Assembly: GCA_011050085.1 (NCBI GenBank)
Contig: DRGL01000036.1
Location: 113,850 to 177,849, forward strand
Length of the DNA: 64,000 nt
From: Pricia antarctica
Lineage (GTDB): Bacteria > Bacteroidota > Bacteroidia > Flavobacteriales > Flavobacteriaceae
Direction: 5' to 3'
Numbering within the stretch: position 1 is the first letter of the stretch; every line of letters begins with the position of its first letter. Below the pieces are notes generated by a model that searched no databases, was not told the DNA's origin, and saw only the letters and a program-made list of their open reading frames with translations. Made by a program: the position numbers and the translations under genes. This document shows, piece after piece, positions 18,066-27,197 of this stretch.

Positions 18066-20513
18066 TCACAACTTCAATTGCAACGTAGTGTAAAAAGTGC
18101 GAGGCTCCGCGGGAATAATACCCGGACCAGGATAACCCGTTGCTCGGCGGGTAAAATAGCGCTCGTTCAATAAATTGTTGACTCCAGCTTCAATCTTCCA
18201 TTTTCGATAGGTATAGGATAAGGATAAATCCATAATGCCATAAGCGGGCAGTTCTCCTATAATACCAGCACCAGGTGCAGTAGAATCTAGAAATGGCGGA
18301 GAATTCTGAGGATCATTGTATTGTTTTGCCAAGTAGGTATACTGTAATGAGGCCAGGACATTTTTATAGCCAGTACTCAAGCCCGTTCGCAGATTTACAG
18401 CTGGAATGTGTTCTACCTTTTTACCTTCAACATTATTGATGTCCGATTTTGTGTATTCTGAATTTGTAAGCGCTAGGTTAGCAAAAAGGTTGAGCTTTAG
18501 GTTTTCTGCTGTATTTAAAAAAGTTTCTTTTACATTCCAGTCGCCTAACATTTCCAATCCATAGATTACGGCGGTACCAGCATTGTCCGTTAGGTTGATG
18601 ATTCTGTTTTGATTATTGACGGTTACGATGTTGCGCGATATACGGTTGTCGTAATAGAGCAAAAAACCGCTGACATCATAGGACAAAAATTCTTTGAAAC
18701 GCCCTCTCGCCCCTAAATCGCCGGTAAACCCCTCTTCATCTTCAAGGTCTTCGCTAATTTCCTGGGCAGGATTAATAACCCGTAAATCATTGAAGGTCAC
18801 CGAGCGATAATTTTGGGATAGATTTCCGTAAAATTCGACATCCGCATTTAGCTTATAAGACGCACCTAAGCCCAATAAAACAAAAGAGCGCTCAAAATCC
18901 TTATCTTCTTCATTAAGACGGCTATCGATAACGTTCCCCGCCAAATCGGTGAATACTTCCGTAAAATTTCCTTCCGCCGAGGTTTTTATATATTCAAAAC
19001 GAAAACCGGGCGTGATTGAAAAACGGTCGGTAATATCAATAATGTTTTCCCCAAAAACAGCTAGGTTCAGATTCGGAAAGCGGTACTGCGACTTTCGTGG
19101 AAATGCGGGAAATTCTTCGTCGACAAATTCAAAATCTGCCCCAGTAGTAGCCGGGCCGGCACCTTGACGTTGTTGATTGTAAGATTGATAATATTTAGAA
19201 CCTATCAAAAAGACAGCATTTTTATCACCAATCGAATATCGGGATAGTAGCCGAGCCTCTGCGCCCCAATTTTGAAAATCGTCTATCAACAGCTCACGTT
19301 CGTTGCCATCATCTATAATATCTACCCTATTTTGTCGAAAGCCAAGTGATTTACGGGAAGCATCCAAAGCGAAAAGATTCAAACTGAAATCCGTTTTTGA
19401 TGAAAAACTGTGGTCGAGGCGTAGGGATGCCAATTTCCAATCAACATCGAACCAATTCCGATCGCGGTTGCTCAGGTTAGGATCTTCCCGAAACTGGGAA
19501 TCAGTGAGACCTCCAGCTTGATGCGCTAAATAATCCAGCAAAGTAGCTTCGAAAGTCAATTTTGTCCGGTTCGACAACTGATAGCCAAAATGACCGTGGT
19601 AGTTTACCGCATTGAAATCTGAATTAGGTCGAAAACCATCCCCTTTTTTATAGCTCACATAGTTATAATAGCTAAACTTGCCCACAGTACCGCCAAGACT
19701 ATTAAAGCTGGTAAAAAGTCCGTTCGATCCCAAAGTCTGGCGTGTTATCAGTTCCAATTTCTTATCGGGGTCAGGTGCCCTGAACTTAAAATTGATGAGA
19801 CCGCCAAACTGTGTACCATATTGCAGCGAAGCTGCACCACGCACTACCTGAATTTCGCTCAATGCTTCAACCGGTGGGGTATAATAGCTTTCAGGATATC
19901 CAAGCACATCTGCACTAATATCGTATCCGTTTTGTCTGGTATTAAAATTGGCCGTACGGTTGGGGTCCAGACCACGCCCACCGATGTTAAGCTGAATTCC
20001 GGCATCTCCATTATCATAAATATTTAGACCGACAACCTGCCCGTAAATTTGCCGTGCATTGTTTGCCGCTAAGTTGGCCGTTAACAGGTCAACGGCTACC
20101 ACTTCGGTTTTCTTTCCCGCATAAATAGCAGTACCTTCTACTTTCTTCAGACGCCTCAGGGCAAATATTTTTTCGCGCCTTTGGGTCAAGGTAACCTCCG
20201 ACAATTCTTGTGTGCGTAGACGTTCTAAGGCTACACTTACACGTAGCGCTGCATTTAAAGTTATTGCCGTCTCGTAAACTTCAAATTCAAACGCAAAAAC
20301 TATAAGGGTGTACTCTCCATTGGATAATCCCTGAAAATTGAACGCGCCATTCGCATTGGTAGTTTCGGTAAGGCGCAATTCCTTGATGTACACTTCCGCG
20401 TCGGGTATAGGCTTGCCATTACTATCGGATACCTCACCGGTAACACTGAGCTGCCCCCATGAAGGTAGCGCCAAAATGAATAGAAGTAGTGTACTAAATA
20501 CCTTTGATTTCAT
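18066..20513 (-). CDS. TonB-dependent outer-membrane receptor, FecA-like
   Basis: 815 aa from ATG at 20513 (MKSKVFSTLLLFILALPSWGQ, signal peptide). A carboxypeptidase-regulatory-like domain (about residues 22-95, SVTGEVSDSNGKPIPDAEVY) precedes the plug domain (residues about 130-250, IYGQVVGLNIYDNGDAGIQLNIGGRGLDPNR...EIQVVRGAASLQYGTQFGG) and a 22-strand-type barrel that ends in a C-terminal aromatic-rich strand (FYTTLQLKL). Plug wording is closest to FecA/ferric-citrate-type receptors. It should import an iron chelate or similar ligand using TonB energy. The start overlaps the end of the HTTM gene by 20 bp, so both are translated from one message. It is the last gene of the DUF4856-imelysin-HTTM-receptor operon. 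Confidence 0.9.
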   Translation of the reverse strand: MKSKVFSTLLLFILALPSWGQLSVTGEVSDSNGKPIPDAEVYIKELRLTETTNANGAFNFQGLSNGEYTLIVFAFEFEVYETAITLNAALRVSVALERLRTQELSEVTLTQRREKIFALRRLKKVEGTAIYAGKKTEVVAVDLLTANLAANNARQIYGQVVGLNIYDNGDAGIQLNIGGRGLDPNRTANFNTRQNGYDISADVLGYPESYYTPPVEALSEIQVVRGAASLQYGTQFGGLINFKFRAPDPDKKLELITRQTLGSNGLFTSFNSLGGTVGKFSYYNYVSYKKGDGFRPNSDFNAVNYHGHFGYQLSNRTKLTFEATLLDYLAHQAGGLTDSQFREDPNLSNRDRNWFDVDWKLASLRLDHSFSSKTDFSLNLFALDASRKSLGFRQNRVDIIDDGNERELLIDDFQNWGAEARLLSRYSIGDKNAVFLIGSKYYQSYNQQRQGAGPATTGADFEFVDEEFPAFPRKSQYRFPNLNLAVFGENIIDITDRFSITPGFRFEYIKTSAEGNFTEVFTDLAGNVIDSRLNEEDKDFERSFVLLGLGASYKLNADVEFYGNLSQNYRSVTFNDLRVINPAQEISEDLEDEEGFTGDLGARGRFKEFLSYDVSGFLLYYDNRISRNIVTVNNQNRIINLTDNAGTAVIYGLEMLGDWNVKETFLNTAENLKLNLFANLALTNSEYTKSDINNVEGKKVEHIPAVNLRTGLSTGYKNVLASLQYTYLAKQYNDPQNSPPFLDSTAPGAGIIGELPAYGIMDLSLSYTYRKWKIEAGVNNLLNERYFTRRATGYPGPGIIPAEPRTFYTTLQLKL

Positions 20514-21855
20514 CTGAGAAGGGATTAATCCAATTTTTGTGTTTGAAAGATTCTTTTTCTTTGGCAAGATCGATGCTTGGGTTCACCAATGGTGTACTAC
20601 GCCTTCCATTTAAGGTGACACGGCTTTCGACATATACTTCGACCTGGTTATGGCCTTGAGATTCAAAATGGTCTCTTAAATAGTGGGCATATTCCAATAT
20701 AAAATCGGGTTGAAACGACATTTGTTTTTCCTGAAAACCGGTCAAGAAATCCGAATTATCCACATAAAACCATCGTCCGGAATGTCCGTCAACAATTTTG
20801 AACTGTGCGTATCCTGCCTTTTCCATTAGCATGACACGCCATGAAAACCGATAGCCCTCTTCTGTCCAAAATAATTCACCCGGGTAGGCCAGATAACGAA
20901 AAGGGAGGATAATCTGAAGGCCAAAAAAGACAATCAAAATACCCTGTATGACTCTAGTTCGCAAAGTCGATATAACTAACGATTTTCCGTTGTCAAATAC
21001 TATTTTGGGTATCCGGAAGGCACTTGAAAGGTGTCTTAAAATCTTGTGATGTACCGACGCATCGAAAAAAATCAATGCCGCTACAATCATGATATAAGGA
21101 AACATACCGATAGGGAATAGAATCCTTGTCAGCAAGTGAAAAATAAGTACCATACCAAAAGCATACGGCCTTGTTTTTCGGTACAAAAGCAAGAACGGGA
21201 TGGCCAAGTCGTAAAACGCACCGCCCCAACTGAAAGCATAATGCACCCAATTTTCGCTGAGAAACGGCCCTAAAAGAGGAATTTCGTACTTCGATGACAA
21301 CCATATTTTTAAGGGCATCGCCTTTAAAAGCCAATCGGAATTCAATTTGGCCAGCCCGGCAAAGAGATACACTATACTCAGCAAAAACTTAATGCTATCG
21401 CCTGTCCATCGTGGAATTTTTTGAAATGCTTTTTTAGGGTTTAGATAGGCATCTATTGAGAAATAGGCATTGGCAGGCAAGAACAACATCAAAAAACTCA
21501 ATACACTGACGAAATAATAATGGTTCAGGTACGTGGTCTTGTCCATCAGTTCGATATAGGTAAAGCTAACAAAGAAAACGCCTATTGCCCAGCGGTACTT
21601 AAGGCCGATCATCACAAAAAAAGCGGCCAATACACACACAATGAACAGTAGGTAGGTATATTCCCCAATCGGTTTTATCCATCCAAAACCATAATACGAA
21701 AAGAACAACTTCGGTTCGATATAAAATTTTTCTATCCACCCGTTCATCCAAAAGCGGAGAATACTTACGCACATCATAAATCCGAAGAAAATACGAAAGA
21801 CCGCTACGGGAGCGGCCTCAGTTTGTAGGGCGATATACTTTCGGATCGAATTCAC
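20494..21855 (-). CDS. HTTM-domain (vitamin K-dependent carboxylase-like) membrane protein
   Basis: 453 aa with about six to eight hydrophobic helices in the first 300 residues and a soluble C-terminal part. The sequence TEAAPVAVFRIFFGFMMCVSILRF, then MDKTTYLNHYYFVSVLSFLMLFLPANAYFSIDA and the IPRWTGDSIKFLLSIVYLFAGLAKLNSDWL segment are typical of HTTM proteins, relatives of gamma-glutamyl carboxylase. In flavobacteria such proteins are often found beside imelysin and TonB receptor genes, where they are thought to help metal acquisition; no activity is proven. It begins 3 bp after the imelysin stop codon and overlaps the receptor start, so it is translationally linked to both. Confidence 0.85.
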   Translation of the reverse strand: MNSIRKYIALQTEAAPVAVFRIFFGFMMCVSILRFWMNGWIEKFYIEPKLFFSYYGFGWIKPIGEYTYLLFIVCVLAAFFVMIGLKYRWAIGVFFVSFTYIELMDKTTYLNHYYFVSVLSFLMLFLPANAYFSIDAYLNPKKAFQKIPRWTGDSIKFLLSIVYLFAGLAKLNSDWLLKAMPLKIWLSSKYEIPLLGPFLSENWVHYAFSWGGAFYDLAIPFLLLYRKTRPYAFGMVLIFHLLTRILFPIGMFPYIMIVAALIFFDASVHHKILRHLSSAFRIPKIVFDNGKSLVISTLRTRVIQGILIVFFGLQIILPFRYLAYPGELFWTEEGYRFSWRVMLMEKAGYAQFKIVDGHSGRWFYVDNSDFLTGFQEKQMSFQPDFILEYAHYLRDHFESQGHNQVEVYVESRVTLNGRRSTPLVNPSIDLAKEKESFKHKNWINPFSDEIKGI

Positions 21856-21858
21856 TGA

Positions 21859-22998
21859 TCAATCTCCATCGGCATCAACGAAATCGATGCTGATACTCAT
21901 GGCAGAAAACATATCTACTTTAAGAAGCGGTACCGCTTTCTGAACCACATCGTAAGCCGTAAGCATATTTACGGCTGGGTCACTAGTCTCTAGCTCTATT
22001 CTGAAGGAATTTAAACTTTCAACAGCTATCCTTGCGCTATCGAACTGTGCGTTAATGTCTTCGCTTAAATCTTTTCTATTCAAGGCATCTAAATACGATG
22101 CCAAACTTTCGCCCTGGGTGTCGGAACCAAAATGTTTACCGTTGAAAAAATTCTGTACGCTGTTAAGTCCATCTAAAAATAAAAGGTTAGCGGTAGTAGG
22201 ACTGTAGTAGGACTCCACTGTGTTTGGGGACTGTACCCCTGAAAATACACCAAGGGGAATGCCCATTTTACCCGCTCTCAAATACTTTTCGTAATAGAAA
22301 ACAAAGTCGTTGGCGAACCGGTCAACAGATGCCGTTGCCGATGAGCCATCTTCATTTACGAAGGTATCACGATAGCCTTGTTTCCATTCCGCTAGCACTT
22401 GAGCCGTTAAGCCTGACATATCGTTGATAACATTTTCTACATAGGATATGAGCGCTTCCTTTCCGGGTTCGTTAAATTTCGAAACAATGGTCACATCGTT
22501 TTCGCCAAGGCCATTAATCAAATAGTCTAAGGCGGGGAAACCTTTAGCATCCCTATTTGAGGTAAGGGAAAGGTCATAAGACCCGGATGCAAGAAATCCT
22601 GCTATTTTTTCCGTATCCGTTGGATAAATATTGACATTTAATCGAAGTCCGACTGATTCAGCTGGTCCGATTTCAAACATGGAGACTTTCTGCCAAGTTC
22701 GATATGCGGATAACCACGCAGCACGCAAAGCAACCAGATTTGCTTCGCTGGCATCGGATTTGAACGCTTCGAACGTGGTTTTCAACGAAACTACTTCCGT
22801 TGAAAATGCCTCATACGATGGAATGATAATGTTATCCGCCCAGTTCGCTAAAAGAACCTTGCGCTCAAAATTAGTTCCCCCATTTGTATTTTCCGGATTC
22901 TCATTTTCAGACTGAGGATTAGATATCCCACCTGAATCGTCTGATGAGCAGGCCCAAAGTACAGTTAGTAACAATAACACTCCAAATATTCTTCGCAT
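21859..22998 (-). CDS. Imelysin family lipoprotein
   Basis: 379 aa. The N-terminus MRRIFGVLLLLTVLWACSSDD is a lipoprotein signal with lipobox ending at Cys17, then a Ser/Asp-rich tether. The body is all-helical and follows the imelysin/IrpA fold, with characteristic segments WLSAYRTWQKVSMFEIGPAE, RDAKGFPALDYLINGLGEND and YKYLR-like FYYEKYLRAGKMGIP. The classic GxHxxE motif reads GFPALD here, so His and Glu are not retained, as in several described imelysin-like proteins. Imelysins are linked to iron uptake, and the operon with a FecA-like receptor supports that. It is probably anchored at the outer or inner membrane facing the periplasm. Confidence 0.85.
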   Translation of the reverse strand: MRRIFGVLLLLTVLWACSSDDSGGISNPQSENENPENTNGGTNFERKVLLANWADNIIIPSYEAFSTEVVSLKTTFEAFKSDASEANLVALRAAWLSAYRTWQKVSMFEIGPAESVGLRLNVNIYPTDTEKIAGFLASGSYDLSLTSNRDAKGFPALDYLINGLGENDVTIVSKFNEPGKEALISYVENVINDMSGLTAQVLAEWKQGYRDTFVNEDGSSATASVDRFANDFVFYYEKYLRAGKMGIPLGVFSGVQSPNTVESYYSPTTANLLFLDGLNSVQNFFNGKHFGSDTQGESLASYLDALNRKDLSEDINAQFDSARIAVESLNSFRIELETSDPAVNMLTAYDVVQKAVPLLKVDMFSAMSISIDFVDADGD

Positions 22999-23099
22999 TT
23001 CTTATTTTTATTTATTCTAAATCAAGCATTGCAAAAATAAGGGATATCACTAAAAACATAAGTATTCATTCCCAGATTTTTTATAGGTCCCAAGCTTTT

Positions 23100-24413
23100 T
23101 TATTCTGTTTCGGATGCAGCCATTTCTACGGTAAAACCAAACCGCGTCGCTATGTTTTCTGAAATGTCATCTAAAGTTTCAGAGGTTACATCCCAAAGAC
23201 CATTTTCTCCGTCACCTACTAATTGGGCTAAAAGAGCATCAATTTCTGTTTTAGAATAATATGCTGTTCCCGTAGCCGTATTTTTTACAAATTGAAGGCT
23301 ATAAATAAAACCGAAAGCTTCAGAAAGAGCATGGAAACCTCCACCATAATCTGGGACTTCTTCAGCAAGGGCAGCTTTTCCGGACTGCAGGTAAAATACA
23401 CCTCTAACTGATGGTACCAATGCCAATTTGGATTGAATTATTTCGGCTTGCTCGTCGCGCAGGGCGTAATCTTTAGCTACAATAGCTGCCCTTCCTTTTT
23501 TAAAGGCTTCATAGGATGCGGTAATTAAATCACTGAAATCGGGATCCGCGGCCACTTGACCTATATAGCTTCCCAAGAATCGGTCTCCATTATTTTCACC
23601 TGTAACAGGATTGGCCGTATTGGTATTCAGACCAAACAAATAACCGTAAGCCTCGTCCCATTTATGTTCCATTGCGGTATACGATTGACCCTCTTCTACC
23701 GTTCCAGCATCGTTGTTAGCGCGATTATCACCTTCGTCCAATACTGCAGTACTTAAATAATTGTTTACAATTTGGTCTAATGTCAATGCCCCTATTAATC
23801 CCTTGTTGATAATTTGATTATATTCTAAACCTTGAGCGTTGACATAGCGCACCCTTTCACCTTGAGGTAGTTGCCCTGCAACTCCAGCAGATGCATTTAT
23901 TTCCCAATTCGTAAAGACTTCATCGACTTGGGCGGTAATCCATCCATCAAAATCGGCTCGAATCAAGGCTTGGTCAGTAGCATTGGCAGCAAACAAATCA
24001 GCAGATGCTGCCGTTTTACTTTTTATGTTTTTATCAGATGCATTCAGATTGGGGTCGGAGAAATCGGTTGCTCCGGCTTCATGGGAAAAAATAGACAGCA
24101 AACGTTCTGCCGTATTTGCATTGTCGGATAACGCCGCAATAAACTCGCCACCCATCAGTAATCGGGTAGTTTGACCACTAAAATCAACCGTACTTATATC
24201 TTCTCTCTCGAAAGCATAGGTTTCTGGACTAGCGATACCTTCTTCACAGGGCGTACAGGTACCGCCGCAATCAACACCTGTCTCGTCACCATTTAGGATA
24301 CCGTCACTACAGGTAGCTGAGACAGCTTGTTCATCAATATCATTATCATCGGAACTGCACGATGTGAAGAAAACACTCGTCACTAGGCTCAGCATAAAGG
24401 CTAATTTTCTCAT
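23100..24413 (-). CDS. DUF4856-domain lipoprotein
   Basis: 437 aa. The signal peptide ends in a lipobox (VFFTSCSSDDND; Cys19). A Cys-rich segment CSDGILNGDETGVDCGGTCTPC follows, a motif common at the N-terminus of Bacteroidetes surface proteins. The remainder starts YAFEREDISTVDFSGQTTRLLMGGEF, the characteristic opening of the DUF4856 family, and is helical. Such proteins occur with imelysin genes and may be imelysin relatives involved in iron handling; biochemical function is unproven. It is the first gene of the operon. The promoter and palindromic operator lie just upstream (24431-24488). A 101-bp gap separates it from the imelysin gene. Confidence 0.85.
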   Translation of the reverse strand: MRKLAFMLSLVTSVFFTSCSSDDNDIDEQAVSATCSDGILNGDETGVDCGGTCTPCEEGIASPETYAFEREDISTVDFSGQTTRLLMGGEFIAALSDNANTAERLLSIFSHEAGATDFSDPNLNASDKNIKSKTAASADLFAANATDQALIRADFDGWITAQVDEVFTNWEINASAGVAGQLPQGERVRYVNAQGLEYNQIINKGLIGALTLDQIVNNYLSTAVLDEGDNRANNDAGTVEEGQSYTAMEHKWDEAYGYLFGLNTNTANPVTGENNGDRFLGSYIGQVAADPDFSDLITASYEAFKKGRAAIVAKDYALRDEQAEIIQSKLALVPSVRGVFYLQSGKAALAEEVPDYGGGFHALSEAFGFIYSLQFVKNTATGTAYYSKTEIDALLAQLVGDGENGLWDVTSETLDDISENIATRFGFTVEMAASETE

Positions 24414-24430
24414 AAATTGGCATTGTTATT

Positions 24431-24451
24431 TATTTAGACTTATTTTAAATA
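24431..24451 (-). promoter_or_regulatory. Putative iron-responsive operator (palindrome) overlapping the transcript start
   Basis: TATTTAGACT / T / ATTTTAAATA is an imperfect 21-bp inverted repeat (8 of 10 arm positions pair). It begins a few bases downstream of the predicted transcription start of the DUF4856 gene. A second half-site TATTTAGA occurs on the minus strand near 24512-24498, just upstream of the -33 element. Placement on both sides of the promoter is expected for a repressor. Fur- or DtxR-type control is inferred from the operon content, not shown. Confidence 0.5.
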
Positions 24452-24457
24452 GTTGCG

Positions 24458-24488
24458 CAAATCTAAAACAGGATTTCGAATATCACAA
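24458..24488 (-). promoter_or_regulatory. Bacteroidetes-type promoter of the DUF4856-imelysin-HTTM-receptor operon
   Basis: On the minus strand TTG (24488-24486) is separated by exactly 20 nt from TAGATTTG (24465-24458), matching the -33/-7 consensus of the phylum (TTTG, 19-21 nt, TAnnTTTG). Transcription would start near 24452, about 40 nt before the ATG at 24413. Confidence 0.6.
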
Positions 24489-25277
24489 GTCTATTTGTAT
24501 TAAATCTAAATAAACACTTCAAATTTAACGTTTGTCCTAAGATGTGAGTACGAATAGGAAAGTGGAGAGATAGGATATGAATTTGGATTTTGTAGATAGA
24601 ATTAAGAATTATGCATATTAATAATCAACTAATTGAATATCAATGTAATAAAGTTTTTTTAATGGAAGGTACGACCTATACCTATTCAACTAAATTAATT
24701 TAGTTACTATCTAAATTTATGCATGTACATTTTTTTAACTAAACAGTTACAGCCTAACCAGAACTGTGTAACTGGGAAGAATTGGATAAAAAACAACTTT
24801 CCACAAGAAACGCGTTTTTTGGATATCGGTTAAGTTTAATTCTGTACACTCGCATTCTGCGGTATCCAATGTGAGGGTAAGATTTTTGGTGGCATTCTTT
24901 GTCAATTGGCGCAGTTGCTGATTTTATAACACATACAATACACTTGTTTTTGGCCATCTTTTAAGGCTGTTTTGATATTTAAGGGATTATAGGGGTAACT
25001 ATTACTAACATTAAGCCCCATGTGTTTTGAAATGCTACTTTCCATTGAATTTCCACGGTTAATGTACTTTTATGCCAATCATTCTTATATAATCTTCCCT
25101 GTAAAATTTTAATAAAATAAAAGATAGAAATCCTTTAGAAACAGTTTATATGATTGACTACCGAGACTATTTTTAGAATAATTTAAAAGTATTTATGTAG
25201 CTCCTGGCTATTATTATAAACAAAATTTAGGATGTAAAGAGCTCTGAATCTTGTACAAACTACCGACCCAGACGTAG

Positions 25278-25339
25278 AACAACCCCATCATCAAACGCCC
25301 TTACCAAATTTGGTAAGGGCGTTTGATGATGGGGTTGTT
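25278..25339. repeat. Perfect 62-bp palindrome without loop, downstream of nrdA
   Basis: Two 31-nt arms meet at 25308/25309 with no mismatch and no spacer; the centre is TTACCAAA/TTTGGTAA and the outer ends are AACAACCCC / GGGGTTGTT. It lies 70 bp past the nrdA stop codon, so a role as a transcription stop or mRNA end for nrdBA is plausible, yet no T-tract follows on either strand. All 31 pairs were checked base by base. Confidence 0.9.
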
Positions 25340-25409
25340 TCAATCTAGCACAATGTGATATCCAAATATTGAACGTCATCTTACGATTGAACACTTCTAA
25401 ATCGCTATT

Positions 25410-27197
25410 TTATGCTTCACAGCTCGCACAATCTTTCTTTTGCTTGAATTTTTGGGCGGCGTTCATACTGTGTTGATAGTAGAGCGATTTTAGCCCTAAT
25501 TTCCAAGCGGTAACATGAATTTTATTGATCTCTTTAACGGGCATGTCGGGATGTACTATAATATTGACCGACTGGCCTTGATCAATGTGGTTCTGACGGT
25601 TGGCGGCCTGATAGATGATATCCATCTGGTCTATTTCAGAATAGGTCTTAAAGACGTCCTTTTCATTTTCGGTCAGAAATTCTAGATGCTGAACGGAACC
25701 GTCACGGTCACGAATACTCCTCCATACTTCCGTGGTGCTTTGACCTTTTTCTTCCAACAGTTCCTCCAAGAACGGATTCTTTATGGTAGTCTTTACTTTA
25801 GCAATGTCTTTTACATAGACGTTCGACCAAATCGGCTCAATGCCTTGGGATACTTGTCCGAGAATAAATGCCGAAGACGTCGTTGGCGCAATCGCGTTCA
25901 ACGTAGTATTCCGCCTGCCATATCCCTTGAGTACTTCAGGTTCACCGAATTTCTCGGCTAATTCTTCAGAGGCTTTGTAGGACCTTTTTTTGATACCTTC
26001 AAAAATCTCACTGTTCAGGTTGTAGGCTTCTTGGCTGTTGAAAGCTAGTTTTTTGGACTGTAATAGCGAATGCCATCCTAGAACACCTAGACCCAAGGCA
26101 CGGTTATCTTTGGCGAAATTGTAGGCGCGCTCCATAAATAGGAAGGTCTGACGATCTTCACGACTTTCCGAGTCTCTATATCGTTCTAATTTTTCGATGA
26201 ATTCAGTAATTACCGCATCCAGAAAGTATACCATAGTCTCTACCGCATCGGTATTCTTCCACTTATCGTAATGCAATAGGTTCACGGATGAAAGAACACA
26301 TACAAATGACCATTCATCATTGGAAGGCAACATGATTTCGGTACATAAATTACTCGCGTATACGGTATGATTTTTATCCTTATAAACATCGGCAGCGCCA
26401 TTATTCGCGTTGTCTTTGAAGAAGATATATGGATAGCCCATCTCTCCCCTACGTTGCAAAACTTTGGCCCAGAGCGCTCTTTTGTCTCCGTCACCATCTA
26501 TCATATCTTGCATCCAGGCATCGGTTACGGTAACACCGTGGGTAAGTTCTTGAATAGGATTTCCTTCGGTACCGATTTCCAAGAATTCCTTAATATCGGG
26601 ATGTTCGATAGGAAGGTAAGGGGAGAATCGACCCCGACGTACCGATCCTTGACTTACCACATCTACCATAGATTCGAAAAGCTGCATGATATGCACCGAT
26701 CCGGATGCCTGTCCGTTATTTTTGACTGCCGCTCCTCGAGGACGGATTTTACCAAAGTATCCTGAAGTTCCACCGCCCAATTTGGACATCATGCCCACTT
26801 CGGATTGTGTATATAGGATATTTCCCATATCGTCATCGATATGCGATCCGAAGCAGCTGATTGGAAGTCCCCTTTCCTTTCCGAAATTAGACCAAACCGG
26901 AGACGCCAAGGAGAAAAATCCATCTGACATGTATCCGTAAAATTTATCGGAAAAGCCCGGCATATCCAGCAGCAATTCCGCTCTATCGGCAATCTCGCGA
27001 ATACGTTGCTCGGGACTTACCCCTTCGGTAAGATATCCAGAAGCCAAAAAGTTACGGCTATGTTCCGTGAGCCATTTAAAACTGCCCTGTTCTTGTGGTT
27101 TACGATTTTTCAAAGCCTCTTTTCTAGCATTAACTAGTTGATCGCCCTGAGAAAGTGTTTTAGTTTGGATGTCTGTGGTGGTTTTTGTTTCGTTCAT
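25410..27197 (-). CDS. nrdA: Ribonucleotide reductase large subunit (class I NrdA) lacking an ATP-cone
   Basis: 595 aa, much shorter than E. coli NrdA (761 aa): it begins directly with the helical region (QGSFKWLTEHSRNFLASGYLTEGV), and no N-terminal ATP-cone precedes it. Catalytic residues are seen: active-site Cys in LPISCFGSHIDD, the N-x-C-x-E triad at Asn283, Cys285, Glu287 (SNLCTEIML), the partner Cys in FVCVLSSVNL, and the C-terminal redox pair CASC in KKDCASCEA. It reduces ribonucleoside diphosphates to deoxy forms in the cytoplasm with NrdB. It starts immediately after the nrdB stop codon, so the two are cotranscribed. Allosteric on/off control must come from the cone on NrdB. Confidence 0.95.
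   Translation of the reverse strand: MNETKTTTDIQTKTLSQGDQLVNARKEALKNRKPQEQGSFKWLTEHSRNFLASGYLTEGVSPEQRIREIADRAELLLDMPGFSDKFYGYMSDGFFSLASPVWSNFGKERGLPISCFGSHIDDDMGNILYTQSEVGMMSKLGGGTSGYFGKIRPRGAAVKNNGQASGSVHIMQLFESMVDVVSQGSVRRGRFSPYLPIEHPDIKEFLEIGTEGNPIQELTHGVTVTDAWMQDMIDGDGDKRALWAKVLQRRGEMGYPYIFFKDNANNGAADVYKDKNHTVYASNLCTEIMLPSNDEWSFVCVLSSVNLLHYDKWKNTDAVETMVYFLDAVITEFIEKLERYRDSESREDRQTFLFMERAYNFAKDNRALGLGVLGWHSLLQSKKLAFNSQEAYNLNSEIFEGIKKRSYKASEELAEKFGEPEVLKGYGRRNTTLNAIAPTTSSAFILGQVSQGIEPIWSNVYVKDIAKVKTTIKNPFLEELLEEKGQSTTEVWRSIRDRDGSVQHLEFLTENEKDVFKTYSEIDQMDIIYQAANRQNHIDQGQSVNIIVHPDMPVKEINKIHVTAWKLGLKSLYYQHSMNAAQKFKQKKDCASCEA

Larger units (their letters stand above)
24414..25277. other. Long intergenic region upstream of the iron-type operon
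   Basis: Nearly 900 bp lacking a convincing gene. The part nearest 24414 holds the operon promoter and operator. At 24688-24705 there is an 18-bp perfect palindrome with arms AACTAAATT / AATTTAGTT, followed by TATCTAAAT. A 67-codon minus-strand reading (24957-24754) with a CxxC start (MAKNKCIVCVIKSATAP) has no recognised family and is considered unlikely to be a gene. The rest is A/T-rich and featureless. Confidence 0.6.

Noticed and set aside
24754..24957. 67-codon minus-strand reading starting with a CxxC
   Set aside because: No family match, no promoter or ribosome-binding signal, and mixed composition; kept only as a note in the intergenic entry.
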